In this document: in pieces, positions 35,555-43,546 of the stretch
How the letters are laid out: each line of letters starts with the position of its first letter
How positions within the stretch are numbered: the first letter of the stretch is position 1
Source of the DNA: Ornithinimicrobium laminariae
GTDB lineage: Bacteria > Actinomycetota > Actinomycetes > Actinomycetales > Dermatophilaceae
DNA length: 64,000 nucleotides
Assembly (NCBI RefSeq): GCF_019457945.1
Contig: NZ_JAHZSU010000003.1
Span: 310,001 to 374,000, forward strand
Reading direction: 5' to 3'
Translations under genes and position numbers: made by a program
Notes under the pieces: model-generated
Told to the model about the DNA's origin: nothing
Databases searched by the model: none
What the model saw: the letters and a program-made list of their open reading frames with translations, nothing else

Positions 35555-36238
35555 ATGACTGTATCGCCCCGAGCCAGCGACGCCTGGCTTGTGATCCCCC
35601 TCTTCAATGAGGCGCAGGTCATTGGTGAGGTCATTACCGCCGCGCTTACGACGTTCCCCAACATCGTCTGTGTCGACGACGCCTCCACCGATGACAGCGC
35701 TCAGATCGCCAGTAATGCTGGTGCTGCGATCGTGCAGCACCCCTTCAACCTGGGACAAGGTGCCGCGCTCCAAACGGGTATGCGGTATGTCGCCGAGGCC
35801 ACGGATGCTCGCTTTATCGTCACCTTTGATGCCGATGGGCAGCACCGGGTGGAAGATGCGGCCGCCATGGTGGAGCGCGCCATCGACGAAGATGTCGCCA
35901 TTGTTTTTGGCTCGCGCTTCCTCGATCAACGCACCAAGCCCGGTTGGCTCAAAAAACGCGTCCTGAAGACTGCCGTGTGGATCACCAACCAGCAGACTGG
36001 CCTCAGGCTTTCCGATGCACACAACGGCTTGCGGGTGATCAGGCGTGATGCCTTTGAGCGATTGGATCTTAAGCAAAATCGGATGGCCCACGCGACCGAG
36101 ATCGTGCTGCAGCTCAGCCGCACAAAGTTGCCATGGGTCGAACACCCTGTGCATGTCCTTTACACCGATTATTCACGGGCAAAAGGCCAGTCGATGATCA
36201 ATGCGGTGAACATCCTGATGGATTCCATTCTGAAATGA
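35555..36238 (+). CDS. Family 2 glycosyltransferase, polyprenyl-phosphate type
   Basis: 227 aa GT-A enzyme similar in size to dolichol-phosphate mannose synthase without membrane tail. VIPLFNEAQVIGE, VDDASTDDS and FDADGQH (D92, D94 metal motif) are clear. It likely charges undecaprenyl phosphate with a sugar for a GT-C enzyme such as the DUF6541 protein; inference. The ATG 35555 is chosen because the earlier frame is antisense to the acetyltransferase; CAGAAT 6 nt before it may be a -10. DUF2304 follows in the operon. Confidence 0.9.
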   Translation: MTVSPRASDAWLVIPLFNEAQVIGEVITAALTTFPNIVCVDDASTDDSAQIASNAGAAIVQHPFNLGQGAALQTGMRYVAEATDARFIVTFDADGQHRVEDAAAMVERAIDEDVAIVFGSRFLDQRTKPGWLKKRVLKTAVWITNQQTGLRLSDAHNGLRVIRRDAFERLDLKQNRMAHATEIVLQLSRTKLPWVEHPVHVLYTDYSRAKGQSMINAVNILMDSILK

Positions 36239-36251
36239 GGCAGGTGATCGC

Positions 36252-36629
36252 GTGCTAGACCAACCACTGATTAAGTTCATCCTGATCGCCGGCATCGTCG
36301 TCATCACGGTCATGCTGACCCGCACAACGTCGGGGGCTCGGCACCAGGCCGTCCGCCGGTTGCTGCTGATTGCGTTTGTCGTCCTTGCCGTCGTCGCGGT
36401 GATCTTCCCGCGGTTCCTGACGAGCATCGCGCAAACTGTCGGTGTCGGCCGAGGTGCTGACCTGCTGCTTTATGGCTTGACCGTAGTCTTTTTGGGGTAT
36501 GTCGCGGCTAGTTATCGACGCCTTCGACAAATGGAGCAGCAGGTCACGACGCTAGCCCGCGAGATGGCCCTGCGGCACGCCGTGCATCAGCACGATCACC
36601 ACCACGACGAGGCGGATAGCGAGAGCTAA
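36252..36629 (+). CDS. DUF2304 small membrane protein
   Basis: 125 aa with three hydrophobic helices (about 8-24, 36-53 and 70-88) and a coiled-coil-like stretch after them. DUF2304 proteins commonly sit next to family 2 glycosyltransferases and are thought to anchor or assist them. The GTG start is 13 bp after the partner's stop. The C-terminus is His/Asp-rich (HQHDHHHD), possibly metal-binding. Its stop interlocks with that of the convergent gene (CTAA). Confidence 0.83.
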   Translation: MLDQPLIKFILIAGIVVITVMLTRTTSGARHQAVRRLLLIAFVVLAVVAVIFPRFLTSIAQTVGVGRGADLLLYGLTVVFLGYVAASYRRLRQMEQQVTTLAREMALRHAVHQHDHHHDEADSES

Positions 36630-37429
36630 GCGTCTTGGGGCGGTGGGGCGTCGTCCATCGCGGCCAACACTGCGCGATAGGTGTCTTCATCCGCTGCACC
36701 AATCAGCCCGCGGGCCGGAACGAGCGGCTGATAGATATTGCCATCGAAGTCCCCGACAAAGCCTCCGGCCTCTAGCAGCATCAGCGAGCCGGGCACGTGG
36801 TCCCAGGGGTGGGTGCCGTTCCACATGAGCGCGTCTGCCGCGCCCTGGATGAGTTGCGGGTAGTCAACGCCGCAGCAGGTCCAGGTCTGCTTAATCGGGC
36901 TCAACCCGCCAGGTGACGTGCCATTCCAGCGGTAGTTGGAGCTGTGCACATTTAGGTCAGCCAGGGCTTTCTGCGCGGGGCCGACCTGAACGCGCAACTG
37001 CTCACCATTGCGGGTGACTCCCTGGCCGCGCTCGGCGATGTAGGCCGTCTCAAGTTGTGGCTGCCAGATCCAGGCCCGAGTTGTCGCACCATCGACGACT
37101 TCACCCACCATGACCGCATGGTCCGTCGAGCCGCGGACAAAGTTTTTGGTGCCATCGACCGGGTCCACGGTGAAGGCATGCTTGGCCTGGCGATACTCAG
37201 CCATGATTGCCGGGTTTGCGGCGTGCGCTTCCTCGCCCAAAATCACGGCATCGGGGTATGCGTCGTGCAACTGCGCCGAGATCAACACCTCGGCCTCCCG
37301 GTCGGCCACGGTGACTAGATCACCCGGGTTCTTCTCGATGATTTGTCCGTCGGCTAACGCACGGAATCGCGGGTTGATGACGCGCTCAGCGACATCCTGC
37401 AACATGGCTAGAACGGCTTGTGTGTCCAC
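36626..37429 (-). CDS. Inositol monophosphatase family protein
   Basis: 267 aa Mg-dependent sugar or nucleotide phosphatase. Metal ligands E66-E67 (GEEAH), D89 and D92 (DPVDGTKNF) and the later WDHVPGSLML motif are all present. Histidinol phosphatase, inositol-1-phosphatase and CysQ-like activities share this signature, so the substrate is open. The start GTG 37429 has no clear ribosome site. It closes the conserved part of the glycan locus; an accessory patch begins beyond its start. Confidence 0.9.
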   Translation of the reverse strand: MDTQAVLAMLQDVAERVINPRFRALADGQIIEKNPGDLVTVADREAEVLISAQLHDAYPDAVILGEEAHAANPAIMAEYRQAKHAFTVDPVDGTKNFVRGSTDHAVMVGEVVDGATTRAWIWQPQLETAYIAERGQGVTRNGEQLRVQVGPAQKALADLNVHSSNYRWNGTSPGGLSPIKQTWTCCGVDYPQLIQGAADALMWNGTHPWDHVPGSLMLLEAGGFVGDFDGNIYQPLVPARGLIGAADEDTYRAVLAAMDDAPPPQDA

Positions 37430-37770
37430 GCCTTAAGCAAACACGATGCGGGCGAATCGACCCAATCGCGATGCCGGGCGCTCTCGCTCAAACACCTACT
37501 TCTCAACTGGGAATCACCCGATTGAGGCGCTCCTGCCGATGCGCCACCTTCAACAGTCTGGTTTCGGCTTCGACGTGGCAGCGCTGAGAGAACGGCCTCT
37601 CACGTATGGTCTCAACCAGCACTGACACACCTGGAAAACAAGACACGAAACCACGAGCATTCGAACGCACCGCCCCTACCCGCGCAGCGAGAGAACAGGC
37701 ATGAGGCGGACGAGGCTGACCCCTGCTGACCCCTGCTGACGGCCGACCTGGACCCGCTCAATAATTTCAT
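37430..37770. other. 341-bp gap without a supported gene
   Basis: This is the only gene-free stretch over 300 bp. It separates the phosphatase gene from the AbiE pair. A 41-codon minus-strand frame (37503-37628) ending TGA is the only longer coding-like stretch and matches nothing I recognise; it may be debris. A short tandem repeat lies at its end. No tRNA or inverted repeat of note was seen. Confidence 0.6.
37715..37740. repeat. 10-bp tandem repeat, about 2.6 copies
   Basis: GCTGACCCCT is repeated twice in tandem, followed by GCTGAC. It lies 30 bp beyond the 3' end of the AbiEii-like gene. Confidence 0.7.
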
Positions 37771-38604
37771 CTACTGCCAGAGTCCAAACTCAAGCGCGTT
37801 TAGGAGCACCTGCCGACGCTCGCTTGTTGCTTGCCAGTCGTGGTTCTGTCGATCAACCATTTCAGTAGCCAACAGACCTTTGTCTGATTTCGTCCATGCG
37901 AGCGCCAGTGCTTTGAGAGTGGCTGGCCCAAGCAGTGTCGCGATATCGCGCCCGAGCAGGTATGCAGACGTTGCATCTACGTCGAGATCGAACCAGGTCA
38001 GCGCCTCTTTTCCGTGCGCGGTTTCCCATATCCGTTCTCTTATGTCGGGTGAGCTGTTGTACCAATAGAGACAAGTTGCGAGGTCGACCGCGTCGCGGTA
38101 TTCGTACCAGATTGACCGGTCGGTCCAGGCGAACAGTTTCAGCGCTGTGTAGCCGGGAACGGTGGGCAGCGCGACTGTGCCGACCCCCGGTATAGCGAGC
38201 GGTTTAGCGCCACGAAAAACTTCTCTGTACCCGTGGACGTTGAGGCCTTCGGGTACGGCTGGTGGCCTAGCCTTCCCCGGAGGGTCTTCGACTTCGCCGA
38301 ATGGGACTATGTCGACCGGATGTCCAGCGACTCGGTAGCGGATGCCGTTACTGCCGATGGACGGAATCGGAGCAAGGGTCTGTTCAAAGGGCAGCCACTC
38401 AGATAGGCCAATGCCAATGTCTATATCGTCGGTGTGACGTAGTTGGGTGGAGTGACCTGCGGCTATGTGCAGGAGATTTCGACATTCCGCGCCAACGATC
38501 ATCATTTGGTCTGAGCGCAAGGTGGTCGAGTTGCCCAGGAGTTCCTGGAGGACTTTGGAAACCAAGTCAAGGTGTGAGGGGTTGATTTTACGAGTGTCGA
38601 GCAC
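37771..38604 (-). CDS. AbiEii-like nucleotidyltransferase toxin
   Basis: Toxin of a type IV AbiE toxin-antitoxin/abortive-infection system, a nucleotidyltransferase-fold protein. From GTG 38604 it is 277 aa. The motif-I region is VGAE (37-40) followed by DDID (59-62), with a further Asp98 (PVDIVPFG) and K156 (ALKLFAW). The expected Gly-Ser of motif I reads Gly-Ala. The GTG overlaps the end of the antitoxin gene by 17 bp; the frame runs on upstream inside that gene, so the start is a judgement. It is the second gene of the pair, the usual order. Confidence 0.75.
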   Translation of the reverse strand: MLDTRKINPSHLDLVSKVLQELLGNSTTLRSDQMMIVGAECRNLLHIAAGHSTQLRHTDDIDIGIGLSEWLPFEQTLAPIPSIGSNGIRYRVAGHPVDIVPFGEVEDPPGKARPPAVPEGLNVHGYREVFRGAKPLAIPGVGTVALPTVPGYTALKLFAWTDRSIWYEYRDAVDLATCLYWYNSSPDIRERIWETAHGKEALTWFDLDVDATSAYLLGRDIATLLGPATLKALALAWTKSDKGLLATEMVDRQNHDWQATSERRQVLLNALEFGLWQ

Positions 38605-39637
38605 GCTGTACCCCCAGGAGATCTTTCGCGGCCGCCACTTGGCGCGGCTCGCTGGTAGAGAGCAAATCAGCGATGACCAGGAGGGCCGGTGCTGATCGAA
38701 AGCCGCCAAGCGGCCCATCGGAGTGGTCTGGGGCCCTCCAAAACTTATCTCGTATGAAGATGTTCGGGGGCCCATCCGCACGCCATCGGTTTTTGACGGC
38801 AAGTTGTGAGTCGTACGGGCGGACGTACAGGGTCAGCGTGGATGGTCGGATCGATGAGTCGACATAGTCCAAGCGCGTCTCTTGATCCGGGGAGAACGCC
38901 GATTCACCACTCAGAAAGACGGGGTCCTCTGCGTTGACCTTTTGCGGGCGGTCAAGGTTTCCGCTCAGGGTGGCTAGTGAAAGGGATTTTCCAAGCGTTG
39001 TCGGGTAGGTAGCGAGCCACCCATCCGCTGTCCGTGACCAATCGCGCCAGCGCGTTCCCTGCGTCGTCTTGACGGTATGTTCGAGCTCAAGGAGCAACTC
39101 AGTCGTTAGATGCGCTGACCCCTGCGACGTTCCGGCTGCGTCAGCGATCTCCCGTACCGTTGCGTTCAGCAAGTGAGGCCATGTCAAGAGCGCGAAAAGG
39201 ACTTGAGATCGAGTTCGACTAAACAAGTTAGTCACCTGAGGCCTACCTTTCGAGGATCGCGACCCTTCAGCATGAGACGGAGGCCGTACGGGCGCGCGCT
39301 GCCCGCGAACTCGAACGATGACATCGCCGAACTCAATCCCCACGTTTCCGGCCGCATCGACGTAGTCAATACCCGCTTTCTCCATCTCGACGACCAGAGG
39401 AGTCCTCGCGTAGTCAAGTATCCAGAACTGTCGTTCTGAGTTAGACACTCGGACACCATCTCGCGCAACTCGCACTGCATTCGACATCTCTTGCGGTGGA
39501 ACTGTCACCGTGTAGACCTGCTGGGATTGACCGCGACACAGCGTTACCCGAGAGCCGTCTGTTGGTTCGCCTTGCAGGTCGATGCCGAGGCCGTGCAAGG
39601 TACGACGCATGGCGTCTGCAGTAGAGGGATCGACCAT
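38588..39637 (-). CDS. AbiEi-like antitoxin / transcriptional regulator
   Basis: 349 aa from ATG 39637. An N-terminal domain contains the hallmark VVEMEKAGIDYVDAAGN, seen in AbiEi-family proteins with an inactive nuclease-like domain. A winged helix follows (about 140-190: ATVREIADAAGTSQGSAHLT), then a C-terminal domain. GGAG six bases upstream supports the start. AbiEi proteins of known systems repress their own promoter, and repeated GAATA motifs cover the -10 here. Partner of the downstream nucleotidyltransferase. Confidence 0.75.
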   Translation of the reverse strand: MVDPSTADAMRRTLHGLGIDLQGEPTDGSRVTLCRGQSQQVYTVTVPPQEMSNAVRVARDGVRVSNSERQFWILDYARTPLVVEMEKAGIDYVDAAGNVGIEFGDVIVRVRGQRAPVRPPSHAEGSRSSKGRPQVTNLFSRTRSQVLFALLTWPHLLNATVREIADAAGTSQGSAHLTTELLLELEHTVKTTQGTRWRDWSRTADGWLATYPTTLGKSLSLATLSGNLDRPQKVNAEDPVFLSGESAFSPDQETRLDYVDSSIRPSTLTLYVRPYDSQLAVKNRWRADGPPNIFIRDKFWRAPDHSDGPLGGFRSAPALLVIADLLSTSEPRQVAAAKDLLGVQRARHS

Positions 39638-39659
39638 GATGACTCCATTCAAAGCTTGT

Positions 39660-39696
39660 GAATATCTAGAATACCTGAATATTCGAAATTCTTGAA
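39660..39696 (-). promoter_or_regulatory. Promoter and candidate operator of the abiE pair
   Basis: On the minus strand TTCAAG (39691-39696) and TATTCT (39668-39673) make a -35/-10 pair with a 17-bp spacer. On the plus strand GAATA recurs at 39660, 39669 and 39677, the last within the palindrome GAATATTC; these repeats overlie the -10 and spacer. Confidence 0.55.
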
Positions 39697-39825
39697 CGCA
39701 CGGAGCTTCGGGCCACACCCAATTTGGGCTTGAGGGAGGGGAGACCGGGACTTATGTGGTCAGCAGAAACCGGGCCCCTCCAACGATCAAGCGCCCCCCT
39801 CACCCAGAGCACCCCCTCTTTGAGG

Positions 39826-40641
39826 TCAATGCGAACCAGTTTGCGGTGGCCCTGAATATGGATTGCCATCTAGTTCTGCCATCCTGAAACGCGCCTTAGG
39901 GACCCGTTCCCAAAAATCTGGTCCAAACTCAACCGGGCTAGTGAAATGGGCACCGAACTCAGCCTGACCACGGGAACCCCTCACTGCCGTAAAGTCCGCC
40001 GAATTGGGAAACGACGACCAGCCCATGCTGTCCCAGGAACTCACATGTTTCGGTTCTTTAAACTTCGCGGCGTTCAAGTCGAGCCCAGACTCAAAACAAG
40101 CGCCATGGAAGTTCGCGCCTTCAAACTCCGCTTCACTAAAGCCGGTGCCGCCTTCAAACTGAGTCTCATAGAACGCGACAGTTCCGAACACGGCCTTCTC
40201 AAACCTGGCGCCTGTCATAAAAATGGACGACCCAAACGACGTCTTTCCGAAGAATCTTGTACGGAGAAAGTACGGCACATCCTTGAAGCGGGCCCAATCA
40301 AAGACTGCGAGACCGCTGCCCTCACTGTGGGGAAACACTGTGGTACTACCAAGCGCAGAACGATGGCCCAGCTGGCTGCCGCACTCCCCAGGAGTGACCC
40401 ACCGATATCGCGGCGCTACTGGCTGCAGTCCAAGATGCTCAGCAAAAACAACACGACGAAGATTCGTGACGCCCACCAGCGCTCCGCCTCTCGGCGGTCC
40501 TCTGCAACCAATCAGCGCCAACCGGCAAGCAACTGCTAGCAGCACCAAACAAGCAAAACCAACCCTCAACTCATGGCGAACTGCACACTGCAAGAACATA
40601 TCGACAACGCAGTCCAAAAACTGGGCTACGACATCAGGCAA
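39826..40641 (-). CDS. Pentapeptide-repeat protein, 5' part possibly decayed
   Basis: An open frame of 271 aa. Residues about 110-205 carry imperfect pentapeptide repeats (ARFKDVPYF, TRFFGKTSF, AEFEGANFHGACF). A hydrophobic helix lies near residue 30. Actinobacterial relatives usually have two further helices before the repeats; here such helix-like segments (WWASRIFVVLFLLSIL and a later one) appear in a different frame with a stop between, so the 5' half may have suffered frameshifts. ATG 40599 is an alternative start. Its head overlaps debris on the other strand. Confidence 0.5.
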   Translation of the reverse strand: MPDVVAQFLDCVVDMFLQCAVRHELRVGFACLVLLAVACRLALIGCRGPPRGGALVGVTNLRRVVFAEHLGLQPVAPRYRWVTPGECGSQLGHRSALGSTTVFPHSEGSGLAVFDWARFKDVPYFLRTRFFGKTSFGSSIFMTGARFEKAVFGTVAFYETQFEGGTGFSEAEFEGANFHGACFESGLDLNAAKFKEPKHVSSWDSMGWSSFPNSADFTAVRGSRGQAEFGAHFTSPVEFGPDFWERVPKARFRMAELDGNPYSGPPQTGSH

Positions 40642-40938
40642 ACTGGAGCCAAAGAGTCCGATACGGATGGAATATTTGAGTCAGAAGCAGCTTCTTCGAG
40701 GGCGACTACTACATCTACTCCGACGACGAGGATCACCCATCCACAGCGCCCCAAAGTGTCAAACCAGCACCGAGAACCTGGGGCAACTACACCCTCTTCA
40801 GTCTTTCTCAAGGGGCCGGGTTTCAAGATCACCGACAAATTGACCACTGGGCCAACTCACATCGACGGCAAGTTGCTCACCGGCGACAGCCCGCTCGCCG
40901 CGAACCCCTCGGCTAAGTTGCTGCCCACGAATTGCTGA
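40573..40938 (+). pseudogene. Frameshifted remnant, 3' end resembles DJ-1/PfpI-type protein
   Basis: An open 121-codon frame whose protein-like parts switch frame. Codons up to about 40680 (LQEHIDNAVQKLGYDIRQTG) read in one frame. A plausible acidic/aromatic stretch (FFEGDYYIYSDDEDH) reads in a second frame at 40690-40810. From about 40815 the first frame resumes with HIDGKLLTGDSPLAANP, like the C-terminus of some type-1 glutamine amidotransferase-like proteins. Two frameshifts would explain this. It lies between the pentapeptide gene and davB. Family assignment is tentative. Confidence 0.35.
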
Positions 40939-40968
40939 AGGCAAGGCGGGAGAATTGGGACAGCGGGT

Positions 40969-40996
40969 GGTGCTGGGCGCTCACTCCCCCAGCACC
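40969..40996 (-). terminator. Hairpin spanning the davB stop codon
   Basis: GGTGCTGGG (40969-40977) and CCCAGCACC (40988-40996) form a 9-bp stem with a 10-nt loop that includes the davB stop codon. No T-run follows, so a terminator role is only possible. Confidence 0.4.
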
Positions 40997-42648
40997 ATCG
41001 GGCCCAGCATCGGGTAGACATCGCCTGGCCCAGGATTGCCCTGATGGGTGCTGCCACCAAAGTGCGTCATGATCCCCCAGACCGAGTTGAGCGCAGTCTG
41101 CACGGCGCCTTCGACCCAAGCGGGAGTCCAACTCACACCGTCGCCAGCCATGAAGATGCCGCGATGCTTTTCTGGCAGTTTTTCCTGGATGAAGTGGCCG
41201 TACATCCGAGAGTTGTAGCGGTAGTGGCCAGGAAGCGCGCCCTTGAAAGCGCCCAGGAAGTTGGGGTCGTCTTCCCAACTGACCGTCACCGGGTCGCCGA
41301 CGATGTGCTGCGCAATGTCGACCTTGGGATAAATCTTCTTTAAGGCTGCGAGCGCCAAGTTGACTCGCTCATCAACACTCAACGGCAACATCTTCAGCGC
41401 ATCTGTCATCCACGAATACGTGAGGCAGATGACGGCAGGCTTGCCGGGGCCATTGTCGAAGAGATACGTGCCACGGGTGAGCCGGTCGGTCAGGGTCATC
41501 GACATGACATCGCGGCCGGTCTCTGGGTCCTTGTCCTTCCAAAACGGACGGTCAACCATCACGAACGTCTTGGACGACTGCATGTAGCGCGTGCGGTCCA
41601 GCGCCATCCACATCTTTTGCTCGAAGAGGTCTTCATCAGTCTCAATTGAGGTGGTCAGCAGGTGGCTCTGGCAGGTCGCCAAGACCGCTTCATAGCTGTC
41701 GACTCGGCCCCATGCATCAGTGATCTCCAACTGCTGGCCGTCGCTGTGCCGGCTGATCTTGCGGACTCCGGCGCGGGTGCCACCGTTGTTAAGCTTGGAC
41801 AGCGAGGTGCCATCTGGCCAGTGGGCCATGCCGTCGACCTCGCGCTGCCACAGGCCCTTGGGCATCTGCTCCACGCCACCCACGACATACCTCTGGTCGT
41901 CATCCAGTTCGCAGACGTTGACCCGCAGGATCTCCAACATGGTGTTGGAGAAGTCAGAGTCCCAACCGCCGGTGCCGAAGCCGACCTGGCCGAAGACTTC
42001 GCGGTGCCGGAAGGACAGTCGCGAGAATGCCTTGGACGAGACTACGAAGTCATAGAAAGTCCGCTCGTCCCATTCTTCGACGATCGGGTCCCAGAGTTCC
42101 TTGATCCGGCCGGCATCACGGTTGCGAATGGCATCTTTCAGCGCCGAGAAGTGCGCACTCTCTTCGAGCGCTTCGTCGTAGGCCATCGCGACCTCGTGAT
42201 AGACATCCGGCAGGTCAGCCAGCGTCTCGCCGTAGTGGGTTTCGCCTTCCAGGTCGATCACCGTGGAGCCTGCGGCTGGGGTCAGCGGGTTCGGGAACTC
42301 TTCAGTCTCCAAGCCCAGCATGTTGATGTAGTGGTAGAAGCCGGTTGAGGAGATTGGGAAGCGCATGCCACCCAACTCGGCCGTAATGCCGCCGCTGCCC
42401 TCAAACTCGTGCGATCGCAACCGACCACCAAACTGGCCCGATTCATAGATGACTGGGTGCAAGCCCATCCTCATCAGCTCGAACGAAGCCGTCATAGCCG
42501 CTGCCCCAGAGCCGATCACTGCCACCTTTTTGCCGTGTGCCGACTCAGGGATCTGGCCAAGGCCGGCCTCATGGGTGATCCACTCGTCATAGGGAAAGGG
42601 GAAGTCGGGGCCAAAGGCTGTGACTGGCTTGCTGGTTGGGGCGGTCAT
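40981..42648 (-). CDS. davB: L-lysine 2-monooxygenase, flavin amine oxidase family
   Basis: Decarboxylative oxidation of L-lysine to 5-aminovaleramide with FAD and O2. It is 555 aa. The FAD motif GSGAAAM is at 46-52, followed by GGRLRSHEFEG and ELGGMRFP. Long stretches (FPNPLTPA.GSTVIDLEG, MWMALDRTRYMQSSKTF, FWKDKDPETGRD, GAFKGALPGHYRYN) match what I recall of Pseudomonas putida DavB closely. The start at 42648 follows GAGGAG; the frame upstream lies in davA. The partner amidase gene is 7 bp upstream. Other amino-acid monooxygenases (tryptophan) are less likely. Confidence 0.88.
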   Translation of the reverse strand: MTAPTSKPVTAFGPDFPFPYDEWITHEAGLGQIPESAHGKKVAVIGSGAAAMTASFELMRMGLHPVIYESGQFGGRLRSHEFEGSGGITAELGGMRFPISSTGFYHYINMLGLETEEFPNPLTPAAGSTVIDLEGETHYGETLADLPDVYHEVAMAYDEALEESAHFSALKDAIRNRDAGRIKELWDPIVEEWDERTFYDFVVSSKAFSRLSFRHREVFGQVGFGTGGWDSDFSNTMLEILRVNVCELDDDQRYVVGGVEQMPKGLWQREVDGMAHWPDGTSLSKLNNGGTRAGVRKISRHSDGQQLEITDAWGRVDSYEAVLATCQSHLLTTSIETDEDLFEQKMWMALDRTRYMQSSKTFVMVDRPFWKDKDPETGRDVMSMTLTDRLTRGTYLFDNGPGKPAVICLTYSWMTDALKMLPLSVDERVNLALAALKKIYPKVDIAQHIVGDPVTVSWEDDPNFLGAFKGALPGHYRYNSRMYGHFIQEKLPEKHRGIFMAGDGVSWTPAWVEGAVQTALNSVWGIMTHFGGSTHQGNPGPGDVYPMLGPMVLGE

Positions 42649-42655
42649 GGGCTCC

Positions 42656-43489
42656 TCAGTTTCGGGTGGGATGGGGGTATAGGTCGGTGCGCCGGCTGGA
42701 CAAGTAGGGCGACAAGCCGCGGACTCGGGCGAGCTCGGCATGCTGGAGATGGGCAGCTAGCACCTCACCATCGGTCCCCGCCCGGGCGACGTCATCGCCA
42801 TCCGGGCCTACGACACAAGAGCCTCCGCAATACTCAAAGAGACTCTCGTCTCCGATGAGGTTGGCGTAGGCAACGAAGACGCCGTTCTCTTCGGCCCGGG
42901 CCGGCACAAGTCGTGTGCTGACCGACGTGAATGGCTGCATATTGGCGGTCGGCGTCAGGATCGCATCAACCCCGGCCAGTGCATGTGCTCGCGCGACCTC
43001 GGGAAACTCAATATCGAAGCAAACGGCCATCGCCAGACGCCAACCGAGATAGTCAAACGGCTCGCCGAGCCCGTCCCCAGCGCTGAACTGCGCCTCGTCG
43101 ACTTCGCCATAGAGATGCGTCTTGCGATAGCTGGACAGCAATTCCCCGTCGCGGGTGATGAAGGCAGCCGTGTTGAACACTTCGTCTCCCGCTAATTCGG
43201 GGAAAACCACAACGATGGCTAAACCTCGCTCAACCGCGATCTTCGCTACTGCGCCCAGCGTCGGGCCATTCAGAGGTTCGGCCACTGAGCGGACGGCTTT
43301 GGGCCCGATGTTGTAGCCGGTGAGGTACATCTCAGGGGTGATGAGGATGTCCGCCTGTTGGTTCTGGGCCTCGGCGGCGGCCCGATCTAGCGCGGCCAAT
43401 GAGTCTGCGATCCCCCGCTTGGCTGGCTCGATCTGGAGCAGGCTCAAACGTAGGACCAGCTGTGCCCGGCTTCGTTCTTCGGTAACCAT
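42656..43489 (-). CDS. davA: 5-aminovaleramidase, nitrilase superfamily
   Basis: Hydrolyses 5-aminovaleramide to 5-aminovalerate and ammonia. It is 277 aa, with the nitrilase-superfamily triad E53 (TPEMYLTGYN), K123 (YRKTHLYGE) and C157 (VCFDIEFPE). The TPTANMQPF and EYCGGSCVVGPDG segments match DavA rather than true nitrilases. It precedes davB by 7 bp, giving a two-step lysine-to-aminovalerate unit. TATGGT lies 9 nt upstream of the ATG. The downstream aminotransferase and dehydrogenase are not in the window. Confidence 0.88.
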   Translation of the reverse strand: MVTEERSRAQLVLRLSLLQIEPAKRGIADSLAALDRAAAEAQNQQADILITPEMYLTGYNIGPKAVRSVAEPLNGPTLGAVAKIAVERGLAIVVVFPELAGDEVFNTAAFITRDGELLSSYRKTHLYGEVDEAQFSAGDGLGEPFDYLGWRLAMAVCFDIEFPEVARAHALAGVDAILTPTANMQPFTSVSTRLVPARAEENGVFVAYANLIGDESLFEYCGGSCVVGPDGDDVARAGTDGEVLAAHLQHAELARVRGLSPYLSSRRTDLYPHPTRN

Positions 43490-43546
43490 GTTCTGGGCAC
43501 CATATCCCGCCAGCCAAGCCGCGTGTCTACCCCTCGATTGGCTCGC

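Noticed and set aside
37503..37628. 41-codon minus-strand frame in the 341-bp gap
   Set aside because: Protein-like in places, but too short, no ribosome site, and no family recognised; kept only as possible debris.
39735..39781. 7-bp inverted repeat GGAGGGG/CCCCTCC
   Set aside because: A 33-nt loop and short arms in a G/C-run-rich stretch make it likely to be chance.
39666..39869. 67-codon minus-strand frame between abiEi and the pentapeptide gene
   Set aside because: It spans the abiE promoter and the end of the pentapeptide gene, and its translation has no recognisable feature.
40223..40843. 206-codon plus-strand frame opposite the pentapeptide gene
   Set aside because: Arg/Pro/Ser-rich translation without features; opposes the repeat-encoding region on the other strand.
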